From: Pseudonocardia terrae
GTDB taxonomy: Bacteria > Actinomycetota > Actinomycetes > Mycobacteriales > Pseudonocardiaceae
Direction of reading: 5' to 3'
Assembly: GCF_021343995.1 (NCBI RefSeq)
Contig: NZ_JAJTTE010000003.1
Span: forward strand, 62,001-126,000
Length of the DNA: 64,000 nucleotides
Of the stretch, positions 1-10,000 are shown in pieces. Made by a program: the position numbers and the translations under genes. Numbering within the stretch: the first letter of the stretch is position 1; every line of letters begins with the position of its first letter. Below the pieces are notes generated by a model that saw only the letters and a list, made by a program, of their open reading frames with translations, searched no databases and had not been told where the DNA came from.

Positions 1-42
1 CACCGCCAGGACGACGAGGACCACCACGGCCCAGAACGGCAT
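1..42 (-). CDS. Start of a membrane protein (partial, runs off window)
   Basis: A minus-strand reading frame opens with ATG at 42 and reads M-P-F-W-A-V-V-V-L-V-V-L-A-V to the window edge, which looks like the first transmembrane segment of a membrane protein. It lies about 140 bp downstream of glfT2 on the same strand, so it may belong to the same transcription unit. In mycobacteria a PAP2-type phosphatase gene and ubiA follow glfT2, but too little is visible here to assign a family. Confidence 0.4.
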   Translation of the reverse strand, partial: MPFWAVVVLVVLAV

Positions 43-180
43 CGAACACTCCGACGTACGAACGTGGCGCGACCTCGGCGATCGAGGACGCCGGGCCGAA
101 CGGGCGCGGCCCCGCTTCCGATTGTCACCCGACGGGGTGGCGCTCGGGGGTACGAAATGTCACGTCGTGTATCGCCGAGG

Positions 181-2118
181 TTACGACCTCGCGCGCTCGG
201 CGGTCTCGTCCGTGAGCCCGTACAGCCGGGCCCAGTTCTCCCGGCTCGTCAGCTCCGGCACCGCGGCGCGGTAGCGCTCGGCCACCGCCGGACCCTCGGT
301 GTGCAGGCGGCGCATCGTCTGCAGGCCGCGGCGGGCCAGCGCGTACAGCTTCGCCTTGTCCCGCTGCCGGACGCGGACGCCCTGCTCGCCCATGTCGGTG
401 ACGACGGCACGCTCGAACAGGCCGACGTGCCACCAGTGCGCGTCGCCGGCCGGGATGAAGCCCATCGGGTAGGGCGTCCTGCCGAGCAGCTGGTACACGG
501 CGCGCTTCACCCAGGTCAGGCCCTCGCTGCTCGGCTCGCCGCCGGCGCGGTGCACGGTGAGGGCCCGAAAGTCCTCGGGTAGGTCGGAGATCTTGTGGAC
601 CATCGTCTCGGGGTAGTCCGCGCGGACCCGCCGGATCCGGGCCGCGGAGCCCACCGAGCCGTCGCGCAGGATCTCCGGGCCCTCGAGGAAGTCCTCCACG
701 GCCTGCAGCAACGTCGCCGACAGCCCGTAGTGCATGCCGATCAGGTACACCGACAGCAGGTGCCGGACCCGGCCGACGATCGTCTTCGTGGAGAAGCCGG
801 TGTGCAGCGCCGCCATGATCAACCCATTGCGCAGGTTGAAGTAGCGGTGCCACTCGTCCCAGTCCTTCCACCCGAAGTCGCCGTGCCACACGCCGGCACC
901 GGGGAGGGAGACCGTGGGGACGCCGGCCGCGCGGGCGCGGTAGCCGTACTCGACGTCGTCCCACTGGAAGAAGATCGGCAGCGGGTAGCCGATCCGGCGG
1001 ACCACCTCGGCCGGGATCAGGCAGGACCACCAGCCGTTGTACTCGGTGTCGGTGCGCCGCTCCTGGTTGATGGGGAGCAGCCGCTCGTCGCGCCCGAGCA
1101 GGTAGGCCTCGCGCAGCGAGCCGGGCGTCGGCAGGCCGTTGATCAGGTTCTCGGGGTCGGCCCGCTCGCCGGAGATGTGCAGGTGCGCTGGGTGCAGCAG
1201 GTTCAGCATCTGCCCGCCGACGATCGTCGGCTGCGGCGTGCAGGCCGCGAACGACGTCAACCGGATCAGGATCTCGGGCTCGAGCATCACGTCGTCGTCC
1301 ATGAACAGAACGTCGCGGTGCTCCTCCGGGGCGCCGGTGGTGGCCTCGTAGAGCCCGCGGGTGAACCCGCCCGCGCCGCCGAGGTTGGGCTGTCGCAGGT
1401 AGACCAGCCGGTCGCCGAGCGCCGTGGAGACGGCCGCGAACCGGTCCCGCGACTCCAGCGGGTCGCTGCCCTGGTCCACCACCCGGACCACGCCGACGAC
1501 GGCGAGCGCCTCGGGGTCGTCGGCGAGGGCCTGCAGCGTGTCGAGGCACTCCTCGACCCGGTTGTACGTGCAGATCACGACGTCGGTCGGCGGCACCGGG
1601 AGCGGGGCGAGAACGCTCCAGCGCACCTCCGACACGGTGAGTTCGCCGATCTCGGTGGTGATCTCCAGCCACATGCCGCCGCCGTCGAGGAAGCGGTCGA
1701 TCGGCGCCGAGAGCCGGATCTCGCTGGTCTCGGGACCGGCCGCGGTACCGACGTCGACCGCGTCGACGATCCGGGAGACCTTGTTGGTGTCCGAGGCGAG
1801 CAGCCGGACCCGGCCCTCACCCGCGGCGACCGCGGTGACCTCCACGCGTTCGACCGCCGTCCAGCGCTGCCAGTAGGTCGCGTGGAGCCGGCCGAAGTAG
1901 GTGTTGGTGCTGACGCGCGTGCCCGGGGTCAGGCGGACGCGGCCGCGCTCGCGGCGGGCCACCCCCTTCTCCACCACCGAGTAGAGGTCCTCGGGAGCCA
2001 GCGCCGAAGGACCGAAGAACAGGCCGCGCTGTACGGTCAGCCGCACCGGGCCTTCCGCGCGATGCTCCGGGAACGCCGGTGCGGCCAGGGTCTTGTCCGG
2101 CGTCTCTGTGCGAAGCAT
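181..2118 (-). CDS. glfT2: Galactofuranosyltransferase GlfT2
   Basis: Polymerising galactofuranosyltransferase that extends the AG galactan from UDP-galactofuranose on a polyprenyl-linked acceptor at the inner membrane face. The 645 residues match the family length (637 in M. tuberculosis). An N-terminal beta-sandwich carries NTYFGRLHATYWQRW (72-86). The GT-A domain has ICTYNR (182-187), QPNLGGAGGF (243-252), the metal-binding DDD (274-276), NGWW (361-364), FFQWDDVEYGYRAR (383-396, general base region) and WHGDF (411-415), all hallmarks of the family. It is read in the same direction as the upstream emb gene with a 109-bp gap holding a strong inverted repeat, so it may have its own promoter or be co-transcribed. 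Start ATG at 2118. Confidence 0.95.
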   Translation of the reverse strand: MLRTETPDKTLAAPAFPEHRAEGPVRLTVQRGLFFGPSALAPEDLYSVVEKGVARRERGRVRLTPGTRVSTNTYFGRLHATYWQRWTAVERVEVTAVAAGEGRVRLLASDTNKVSRIVDAVDVGTAAGPETSEIRLSAPIDRFLDGGGMWLEITTEIGELTVSEVRWSVLAPLPVPPTDVVICTYNRVEECLDTLQALADDPEALAVVGVVRVVDQGSDPLESRDRFAAVSTALGDRLVYLRQPNLGGAGGFTRGLYEATTGAPEEHRDVLFMDDDVMLEPEILIRLTSFAACTPQPTIVGGQMLNLLHPAHLHISGERADPENLINGLPTPGSLREAYLLGRDERLLPINQERRTDTEYNGWWSCLIPAEVVRRIGYPLPIFFQWDDVEYGYRARAAGVPTVSLPGAGVWHGDFGWKDWDEWHRYFNLRNGLIMAALHTGFSTKTIVGRVRHLLSVYLIGMHYGLSATLLQAVEDFLEGPEILRDGSVGSAARIRRVRADYPETMVHKISDLPEDFRALTVHRAGGEPSSEGLTWVKRAVYQLLGRTPYPMGFIPAGDAHWWHVGLFERAVVTDMGEQGVRVRQRDKAKLYALARRGLQTMRRLHTEGPAVAERYRAAVPELTSRENWARLYGLTDETAERARS

Positions 2119-2147
2119 GGGTGCGGCTCAGTCCTCCGGTGCGGGGT

Positions 2148-2167
2148 CGGTCCGGCGGGCCGGACCG
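2148..2167. terminator. Inverted repeat between emb and glfT2
   Basis: CGGTCCGGC at 2148-2156 and its exact complement at 2159-2167, separated by two bases, form a 9-bp dyad in the emb-glfT2 gap. A second small dyad, CCCCATTGTGGGG, lies at 2183-2195. They could be an attenuating terminator after emb or a protein-binding site. No T-tract follows, as is usual in this genome. Confidence 0.4.
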
Positions 2168-2227
2168 CGGGGCGTCGGTGTGCCCCATTGTGGGGTATGG
2201 CGCCGCTCGCAGGCGGTCCGGCGTGCC

Positions 2228-5182
2228 TCAGCCGACGGGATCGAGACCGGGGACACGGGTACGTCCCGTGTGCACCCAACCACCGACCGTGCGTTCCGTG
2301 ACCTGCGGCGTCGCGGCGGCCAGCGGCCGGACGGGGACCCAGCGGTAGACCTGGGCGGCGTCGCGGGTCGGGTCGCCGGCGAGGTAGGTCGCCATCCGCT
2401 GCTCGATCACGAGCGTGCGGGCTGCGGCGAACGGTCCCCCGAAGCCCGGCGTGTAGGTGATCGCGGCAGAGTCGTCGTCCTGCCGCGGACCGACCCGCCA
2501 CTGTGGCAGCGCGGTGGTGCCGAGGGGGAGCGGCGCGGGCGCCAGGCACGGGAACACGAAGGCGACGGGCCAGTCGAGGATCGCCTCGGTCCCGGCCGGG
2601 AGGACCTGGTCCATCGGCGTGAGCCGCGGGACCCGGGGCAGGGTCGCGACGGCCGGGGTGTCGACCGGCTCCCGAACGTCGACGACGAGCCGCACCCGCG
2701 TCGCGCCCTCGGGCGCGAGCAGCCGGATGTCGCGTGGAGTCTCGCCGTCGGGCTTCAGCGCGATGCGGGCGAGGGGCGCGCCGTCGTCGCCGGCGAACTC
2801 CGCGGCGACGGTGTCCCCGGGCCGTAGGGCACCCGCGACCGTCACGACGACCGGGAGCTCACGCGACCGTTGGGCGGGGTCGAGGGCGAACCAGGCCGTG
2901 TGGCCGGTGCCGGCCGCGCGGATCCCCGGCAGCTCGGTGCCGCCCGCGTCGACCGGTACTGCCGGGAGGCCGGACGGGTCGGGCAGGGCGGGCAGCAGGC
3001 CCGCAGCCGGGTTCGTCTCGACCGAGAGCCGCTCCTGCAGACCACACGGGGTGCCCCGGGCGGTGGACAGCGCGTCGGACAGGAGCGTGTAGCTGTTCCG
3101 GTGCTGCCAGCCGGTGCGCGCGAACGACCCGACCTGCAGCAGCACCACCGCCACGAGCAGCACGGTCGTCACGGCGGCCGGACTCGGGAACCACCGCGGC
3201 AGCCGCCCGGACCCGCCGCCCGAACGGCGCCACGCCACGACCAGCAGGGCCGCGGCGACCAGCACGAGCCCCGCCACCAGCCAGACGGGCGCGAGCTCGA
3301 CGCCCCCGACGAGCGGAGGGAGCGTGCTCCAGGTCAGGCCCCACCAGCCGGAGACGAAGGGCCAGAGGTTGCGCCCGGCCAGCACCAGCGAGCCGGCGAC
3401 GGCGAGCGCGCCCAGCCCGGCGAGCCACGGCGCCGTCCGGCCCGCCAGGGCGCGCCGCCCGACGGCCACGATCCCGACGAGCAGGACAGCCGCACCGATC
3501 CCGGCGAGGTCGCCGAAGTGCTGGGTCCACTTGGTCGGGGTGGCGGTCATCGACGCGAGCCCGAGCAGGAACACCACGGCGATCCGCCGCGTAGGCCCGG
3601 GCGGGATCCGGCGGCCGCCGGCCGACAGCACGGCCCACAGCGCCGCGACCGCCGCGAGGAGCGTGAGCAGGACCGGCGCGCGCTTGCCGAGCGAGCCCTG
3701 CAGGTCGTCCTGCGTGAGCAGCAGCGCATAGCGGCTGTACTCGTCGTACCAGGGCTGGCCGCCGCCGATCAGCGTCCGGACCCGGGTGGCCTCGAGCATC
3801 GCGGCGAGGCTCTGGTCGTACACCATGAGGAACACCGCGGCGGCCGGGCCGGCCAGCAGGACGAGCACGAGCGGTACCGGACCCAGGCCGCTGCGGCGCA
3901 GCGTCCGCAGCACCGGTACCAGGCCGGCGACGACGGGGGCGAAGGCCATCAGCCCGCCGGGAGTCACGGCCGTCGTCAGGCCCGCGACGAGCAGCGCCAG
4001 GACCAGCGGCGTCACCCGACGCAGCGCGATCGCGCGCTCGACACCGACGAAGGCCAGCACGCTCCCGACCGCGACCCACGGCTCGGGGCGCAGGCCCAGC
4101 GTGTAGGGCAGCCACCAGGTGAGGAAGGTGAGTGCGGCGAGCCACGCGACCCCCCGGCCGGCGCGCGGCAGCAGCCGGGGCACCACGCACCGGGACAGCA
4201 GTCCCCACGTCACCAGGCCGAGCAGGACGGACGGGAGCCGCAGCCAGACCGTCGACGCCGAGACCTGGGACCAGGCGTAGTAGAGGTCGTAGAACCAGCT
4301 GAAGGGCGCCTCGGGGGCGTTGAGCCAGCGGTAGACGTTGCCGACGAACCCGCTGCTGCCGCGGTCGCGGACGATCCCGGCGATGTAGCCGTCGTCGACC
4401 GTCACCGGCCCGGACACCCACCACACCGCGAGGACCGCGGTCACGGCGAGATCGGGGAGCCGGGGCCGCCACCAGCGGCGCGGCAGGACCCGGACCGCGC
4501 GCCGCCGCTCGCCCCGGGCCAGCACGACCACCATCGCGACCAGCGCCAGCACCCCGACGGCGGCGATCGCGGCCTTCAACGGGGTGATCGAGGTCTGGAA
4601 GCGGGTGTCGGCGGTGAGCTGCAGCCGCAGGCCGGACGGGTCGGGGGCGTCGCTGAGGATCGCGGCGACGGCGGGCCGCAGGTCACCGGCGCGGGAGACG
4701 ACCGGCGCGCCGTTGAGCAGCACGGTCGTGGCCGAGGGGTCGCTGCGGAACTCGACGGTGCACGCCCCCGCCGGGAGGGGCACGGGGTCGAGCTCGACGC
4801 CGGCCGTGGTCACGTGGAGCGCCCCTCCGGTGACCTCCATCCGCAGGCCGTCGAGCGGGTTCGCGCGGGGATCGGGCGCGGCGGGCGTGGTCGCGAGGAG
4901 CGTGCCCTGGCCGAGCGCGCGGGCGGCGTCGCACGTCGTCGAGGCCGTGAGCGCGACCGGCTGGTAGGGCATCAGCGGCAGCGCGGTCGGCACGGCACCC
5001 GGGCCGCCCCAGTCGTACCGGACCTCGGGCTGCACCACCGGCGCGAACGGGAAGGCGACCGCGCACGCGACCACGACGAGGCCGAGCAGAGCGGCGAGGA
5101 CCCCGCGCCGCCGCCTCGGCGCGACGGTCGCCGAAGGGTCCTCCCGCGTCGCGTCGGGTGCATGGCGCGCGGGGGAGACCAC
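2228..5182 (-). CDS. Arabinosyltransferase, EmbA/B/C family
   Basis: Membrane arabinofuranosyltransferase of the GT-C fold that uses decaprenylphosphoryl-arabinose to extend arabinan. With GTG at 5182 it is 984 residues, slightly shorter than mycobacterial Embs (about 1070-1100). After a basic N-terminus and one hydrophobic segment come a periplasmic carbohydrate-binding-like domain and then the catalytic loop DDGYIAG near residue 263 followed by GNVYRWLNAPEAPF. The central part is highly hydrophobic (a dozen or so segments, with TPTKWTQHFGD typical of the family), and a C-terminal soluble domain follows. The open frame extends upstream to 6823, but that part is antisense to aftB, so the GTG at 5182 is preferred. 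Divergent from aftB with about 80 bp between starts, so they share a promoter region. It cannot be assigned to EmbA, B or C from sequence alone. Confidence 0.9.
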   Translation of the reverse strand: MVSPARHAPDATREDPSATVAPRRRRGVLAALLGLVVVACAVAFPFAPVVQPEVRYDWGGPGAVPTALPLMPYQPVALTASTTCDAARALGQGTLLATTPAAPDPRANPLDGLRMEVTGGALHVTTAGVELDPVPLPAGACTVEFRSDPSATTVLLNGAPVVSRAGDLRPAVAAILSDAPDPSGLRLQLTADTRFQTSITPLKAAIAAVGVLALVAMVVVLARGERRRAVRVLPRRWWRPRLPDLAVTAVLAVWWVSGPVTVDDGYIAGIVRDRGSSGFVGNVYRWLNAPEAPFSWFYDLYYAWSQVSASTVWLRLPSVLLGLVTWGLLSRCVVPRLLPRAGRGVAWLAALTFLTWWLPYTLGLRPEPWVAVGSVLAFVGVERAIALRRVTPLVLALLVAGLTTAVTPGGLMAFAPVVAGLVPVLRTLRRSGLGPVPLVLVLLAGPAAAVFLMVYDQSLAAMLEATRVRTLIGGGQPWYDEYSRYALLLTQDDLQGSLGKRAPVLLTLLAAVAALWAVLSAGGRRIPPGPTRRIAVVFLLGLASMTATPTKWTQHFGDLAGIGAAVLLVGIVAVGRRALAGRTAPWLAGLGALAVAGSLVLAGRNLWPFVSGWWGLTWSTLPPLVGGVELAPVWLVAGLVLVAAALLVVAWRRSGGGSGRLPRWFPSPAAVTTVLLVAVVLLQVGSFARTGWQHRNSYTLLSDALSTARGTPCGLQERLSVETNPAAGLLPALPDPSGLPAVPVDAGGTELPGIRAAGTGHTAWFALDPAQRSRELPVVVTVAGALRPGDTVAAEFAGDDGAPLARIALKPDGETPRDIRLLAPEGATRVRLVVDVREPVDTPAVATLPRVPRLTPMDQVLPAGTEAILDWPVAFVFPCLAPAPLPLGTTALPQWRVGPRQDDDSAAITYTPGFGGPFAAARTLVIEQRMATYLAGDPTRDAAQVYRWVPVRPLAAATPQVTERTVGGWVHTGRTRVPGLDPVG

Positions 5183-5263
5183 GCGGACACAGTGCCAGCC
5201 CGGGCACGACACGCGACGCCCCGGGGCCGCAGGTCGGTCTCGATCCGTGATCGATCCGCCAGA

Positions 5264-7075
5264 ATGTCCACGCCTGCCCGGGGGAAGGCTCGTCGAGTAC
5301 GCAGAACGCGAGTGATGAGGAGCAGGTCCATCGACACCGTCGCGCCGGTCCACCACGCCCAGGTCGGACTCCCGCCCGCCCGCACGATCCGGCTCGGCCT
5401 GTGGAACGGCGCCGTCCTCGTCCTGCTCCTGGCGGTGTTCGCCGCGCTGATCTGGAACCGCCGCTGGATGAGCGACGACGGTCTGATCGTGCTCCGGACC
5501 GTGCGCAACCTGCTGGCGGGCAACGGACCGGTGTTCAACGCCGGGGAACGGGTCGAGGCCAACACCTCGACCCTCTGGACCTACCTCCTCGCGATCCCGG
5601 GCCTCGCGCCCGGCATCTCGCTCGACTGGACCGCCGTCGTCCTGGGCCTGGTGCTGTCCGTGGCGGGGCTGGGGTTCGCGGTCGACGCCGCCCGCCGCCT
5701 GCACCGGGCCCGCGCGATCCTGCCGGCCGGCGCGCTGGTGGTCCTGGCCCTGCCGCCCTTCTGGGACTTCGGGACGTCCGGCCTCGAGACCGGGCTGATC
5801 ACCGGCTGGCTCGGGGCGAGCTGGTGGCTGCTCGTCCGGCGTCTGCAGGTGCGCCGGGGCGAGGTCACCGGGCGCGCCTGGCCGTTCGCCCTCCTCGTCG
5901 GGCTGGCGCCGCTGGTGCGGCCCGACCTCGCGCTCGCCGGGCTGGTCCTCGCCGTCGCCTTCGTGGTGCTGGAGTGGCGGCGCGGGGTCCGCAGGCTGCT
6001 CGCGCTCGCCGGCGTGGCGCTGGTCGTGCCGCTCGGCTACGAGCTCTTCCGCATGGGCTACTACGGCCTGCTCGTCCCGTCCACCGCGCTCGCCAAGGAG
6101 GCGAGCGACTCCCGGTGGGACCAGGGCGGCTGGTACCTGTTCGACCTGCTGGAGACCTACGAGCTGTGGTTCGCGGGCGCCTGCGCGGCGCTCGTCGCGT
6201 TCGCGCTGCTGAGCCGGCGCGGCCGGACCGGTCCGGAGCCGTCCGGCTCCCGGGGCGCGACGGCCGTGGTGGCCGTGGCGCCGGTCGTCGCCGCGCTGCT
6301 GCTGGGCCTGTACGTCACGCGGGTCGGCGGCGACTTCATGCACGGCCGGATGCTGCTGCCCGCGCTGTTCTCGCTGCTCCTGCCGGTGATGGTGGTGCCG
6401 GCGACCCGCTGGGCCCTGGTCCCGGTGCTCGGCACGCTGGTGTGGGCGGCGTTCTGCCTGACCTCGCTGCGCCCGGCCTACGGCGAGCACCTCGGCCCGC
6501 ACTGGATCGCCAACGAGCGGCTCTACTACGTCCTGCTGCTCGGCAACCCCCACCCGGTCACGGCCGCGGACTACTCCACCCACCCGATGGTCGGCGAGGG
6601 TGCGGCCCGGCTCGTCGCGGCGCCCGGGCCGTCGCTCGCGATCGTCGGGGGCGGGCAGTGGTACGTCTACCCGGCCGCCGGTGAGCGGAGCACGCTGGTC
6701 TGGCTCAACCTGGGCGTGGCCGGCGAGCTGGCGCCCCTCGACGTCCGGGTGCTCGACGGCGTCGGGCTGGTCAACCCGGTCGCCGGGCACGCCACCGGGG
6801 TGCCCGGCGGGCGGATCGGGCACGACAAGGACCTGCTGCCGGAATGGTTCCTCGCCGACGCCGGCGTGCGCGGCGACACCGGCTTCGTCGGGCCGGCCTT
6901 CGTCGACGACGCCCGGCGCGCGCTGGGCTGCCCGGCGACCCGCGAGATGCTGGCCTCCTACCGCGACCCCCTCACCGCCGACCGGTTCCGGCAGAACCTG
7001 AGCGGGGCGGTCGAGCGGACCTCCTACCGCTATCCGCGGGACGCGGCGGCCGCCGCGTCCCGCTGCGGGAACTGA
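5264..7075 (+). CDS. aftB: Terminal arabinofuranosyltransferase AftB
   Basis: GT-C glycosyltransferase that adds the terminal beta-1,2 arabinofuranose to arabinan on the outer face of the membrane. The N-terminal stretch is nearly that of mycobacterial AftB: RRWMSDDGLIVLRTVRNLL with the catalytic acidic pair at D71-D72, then GNGPVFNAGERVEANTSTLW. About ten hydrophobic segments follow and then a soluble C-terminal domain. 603 residues from ATG at 5264; an in-frame ATG at 5315 (or GTG at 5312) would remove 16-17 residues and cannot be excluded. Divergent from one emb gene and convergent with the second; the stop codons of aftB and that emb touch, and the last codons contain a perfect 28-bp palindrome. 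Confidence 0.92.
   Translation: MSTPARGKARRVRRTRVMRSRSIDTVAPVHHAQVGLPPARTIRLGLWNGAVLVLLLAVFAALIWNRRWMSDDGLIVLRTVRNLLAGNGPVFNAGERVEANTSTLWTYLLAIPGLAPGISLDWTAVVLGLVLSVAGLGFAVDAARRLHRARAILPAGALVVLALPPFWDFGTSGLETGLITGWLGASWWLLVRRLQVRRGEVTGRAWPFALLVGLAPLVRPDLALAGLVLAVAFVVLEWRRGVRRLLALAGVALVVPLGYELFRMGYYGLLVPSTALAKEASDSRWDQGGWYLFDLLETYELWFAGACAALVAFALLSRRGRTGPEPSGSRGATAVVAVAPVVAALLLGLYVTRVGGDFMHGRMLLPALFSLLLPVMVVPATRWALVPVLGTLVWAAFCLTSLRPAYGEHLGPHWIANERLYYVLLLGNPHPVTAADYSTHPMVGEGAARLVAAPGPSLAIVGGGQWYVYPAAGERSTLVWLNLGVAGELAPLDVRVLDGVGLVNPVAGHATGVPGGRIGHDKDLLPEWFLADAGVRGDTGFVGPAFVDDARRALGCPATREMLASYRDPLTADRFRQNLSGAVERTSYRYPRDAAAAASRCGN
7036..7063. terminator. Perfect 28-bp palindrome at the 3' end of aftB
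   Basis: Bases 7036-7049 (GCGGGACGCGGCGG) are followed directly by their exact reverse complement at 7050-7063. The palindrome lies inside the last 13 codons of aftB, just before the abutting stop codons of aftB and the second emb gene. It is well placed to act as a bidirectional terminator for two convergent genes with no intergenic space. Confidence 0.6.
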
Positions 7076-10000
7076 TCAGGGGCGGTCGAGGGGCGGGTCC
7101 GCCGGGGCCTTGCCCATCTGGCCCACCTTCTGCCAGCCCCACGTCGTTCGGGTGCCCTGCTCGACGTCGGGGCCGCCCGGCGTCGGGGACCACGGCTCCA
7201 GCATCCGCAACTGGCCCCAGTCGAAGTCCCACTGACCCTGCAGGTAGGTCGGCAGCACGCGCTGCCGTGCCACGTGGTCGATCCAGCCCTGCGGACCGCC
7301 GGTCGAGGGGAAACCCCAGTTGTCGCCGACCTCGCGCTGCTGGGTGTCGGCCAGGATGCGGTAGCCCGGCATCTCGGCGACCCCGCGGTGCACCCCGAAG
7401 GGACGCAGGCACGGGCTGGGGAAGGCCGTCGGCCAGTCGTTGTACCCGGCCATCCCCGCGACCACGGTGGTGAGCGGGGTCAGCTGGGGGACCCGCGGCT
7501 CGGTCACGGCGATCCACCCGTCCTGGCCCAGGGCCCGGTCCGTGGCGACGACCCGTACCGCGTCGGCGGTCGCGGCGGCCCCGCTCAGCGGCAGGCGGAC
7601 GTCCCGCCAGCCCAGGCCGGACGCGGCGGTCCCGAGCGGGTCGGCCGTGGCCGTGACGGTGCCGGACTCGCCGTCCGGCTCGATCCGGTCGACGACCTGG
7701 CCCCCGCGGGCGAACTCCAGGGTCAGCGACGTACCGTCGCCGACCTTCCCGGCGATGCCGAGGACCAGCGGGGCGGAGCCGTCGCGCGCGGGCTGCGGCA
7801 GGGCGTACCAGCCGCTGCGGTAGTCGCCGATCGCCTGCGGGTCGGCGCTCCAGCTGCCGGACACCCGGCCGCCGTGCGGCCCGGTCCCCGTCACGCCCGG
7901 ATCGTGGTTGCCCCGGCCATCGGTGTCGCGCAGGGAACCGGGCCCTGCCGGCGGGAGGCCGTCCGGGGTGAACCCGACGGCCTCCGGCGGGCCACCCGGC
8001 CCGGTCGTCGGCGGGAGCACGCCCGCCTCGGGATCGGTCTCGACGAGCACCCGCCCGGCGAGCCCGCACCGCGACCCCGTCGGGTCCCCGATGATGTCCG
8101 CGGCCAGCGAGTACGTGCCCCACTGCTTCTCCACGCCCTTGGCCAGCGACGCGATCTGGAAGACCACCATCAGCGCGCAGATCACGGCGATCGGCGCGTT
8201 GTTCAGCCGCGGGCCGCGGCCGTCGGCCGGCAGGGGGCGCGGGACGGCAGGCCCGCGAAGGTGCTCGACCAACGCGTAGAGCAGCGCGAGGGCCGCAGCG
8301 ACCAGCAGCAGCGACGTGGCCGAGATCCCGTGCACCGACGGCGGCTTGTCGAACCACGGCACACCCCAGTTCGAGACGTACCACCAGGTGTTCGGGCCCG
8401 CGAAGGCCAGCGCGGTCGTGCCGAGCAGCGCCGCGACGAGCAGCGCCTGGTTGCGCCGTGACCGCAGCACGCTCGTGCCGGTGGCCAGCGCGGCGATCGC
8501 CGCCATGCCCGCGCCGAGCGCGGCGAAGGCGCCGAAGTGGTGGGTCCACTTGGTCGGGGTGAACGCCAGCACGACGAAGGCGAGCAGGCTGCTCCCGATC
8601 AGCCGTCGCGACACGCCCAGGGCGGCCCCCGGGATCCGGCCGCGGCGCAGCAGCACGGCGATGCTCACCCCGAGCAGCAGCAGGAGCAGCAGGACCGGGA
8701 AGCGCCGCATGAGCGAGCCGTCGCGGCTGTCCGAGAACAGCAGCTGGTAGCGGGCGAGCTCCTGGTACCAGGGCTGGTTCGGGCCGATCTCGGTGCGCAC
8801 CCGGGTGGCCTCGGCGACCGACGCCCAGGTCTGGTCGTCGAACACCGCGACCAGCACGATCACGCCGGCGGCCAGCAACGGCAGCAGCACCACCAGCCAG
8901 CCGGCCTTGCGGGCCCGCCCGGTGAGCAGGCGCAGCAGCGGGCGGGCCGCGGCGAGCAGCGGCGCGAAGGCGATCAGGCCGGTCGGGGTCGCCGCCACGG
9001 CGAACGCCCCGGAGACCAGCGCGCCGGCGATCGGCAGCAGGCGCTGGGTGACCAGCGCGCGCTCGAGGAGCACCAGGGACAGCAGCGCGGCGATCACCAC
9101 GACCGGCTCGGGGCGCAGGCCGTTGTCGAAGGGGATCCAGAAGCAGAGGAACACGCCGGCCGCGGCCCAGCCCGCGGAGCGGCTGCGGCGCACCCGGGTG
9201 CCGAGCCGGGGCAGCAGCGCGCGGCTGATCAGGAACCACGAGGCGACGCCCATGAGGAACGCCGGGATCCGCAGCCACAGGACCGCGTCACTGACCTCGA
9301 TCCACTTCGAGTACAGCTCGTAGAACCAGCCGAACGGCGCCTCCGGGACGTCGAACCAGCGGTAGTAGTTCCCGACGTAGCCCGAGGTCCAGGTGCCGCG
9401 GGCGATGGTGAGGATGTACCCGTCGTCGGGGGTCATGCTGCCGAACACGGTCGCACCGCCCAGCAGCACGACGACCGCGGAGTCCCGGATCCAGTCGTGC
9501 CCGCGCAGCCGGCCCGACAACCGGCCGGTGTGCACCAGCCGGCGGCCGTCCCGGTCGTCGAGCCGACGGAGCACCAGCAGGCACCCGAGCAGGGCGACGA
9601 CGGCGAGCGCCGCAGCCGCCACCTTGAGCCCGGACGGGGCGGTGTCGAAGCGGTTGTCCGTGGCGAACCGGATCGCCGTGCCGGCGACCGGGTCCAGGTT
9701 CCGGTCCAGGTCCGACCAGAGCCCCACGACCTGCGGGCGGCGGTCGTCGTCGAACGCGGCGAGCGGGTGGCCACCGACCGTGACGGTGGTGCTCGCCCAG
9801 TCGGAGTGGACGACGAGTGTGCAGTCGCCCGGCGCGAGATCCGCCTCGGCGATCCGTTCCCCGCGGTCGTCGACGGCGAGCCGGCCGGCGTCGACGCTGA
9901 CCCGCATGCCCACCGTGGCGCCGTCGGGGGCACCGGGGGCGGTGGTCGTGAACACCGTGGCCGCCTGCGGGCTGCGCGCGTCGAGGCTGCGCACGGCGGG

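Noticed and set aside
2228..6823. Continuous minus-strand frame of 1531 codons
   Set aside because: Only the part below 5182 is Emb-like; the rest is antisense to aftB and has the Arg/Gly/Asp/Pro-rich composition of a shadow frame.
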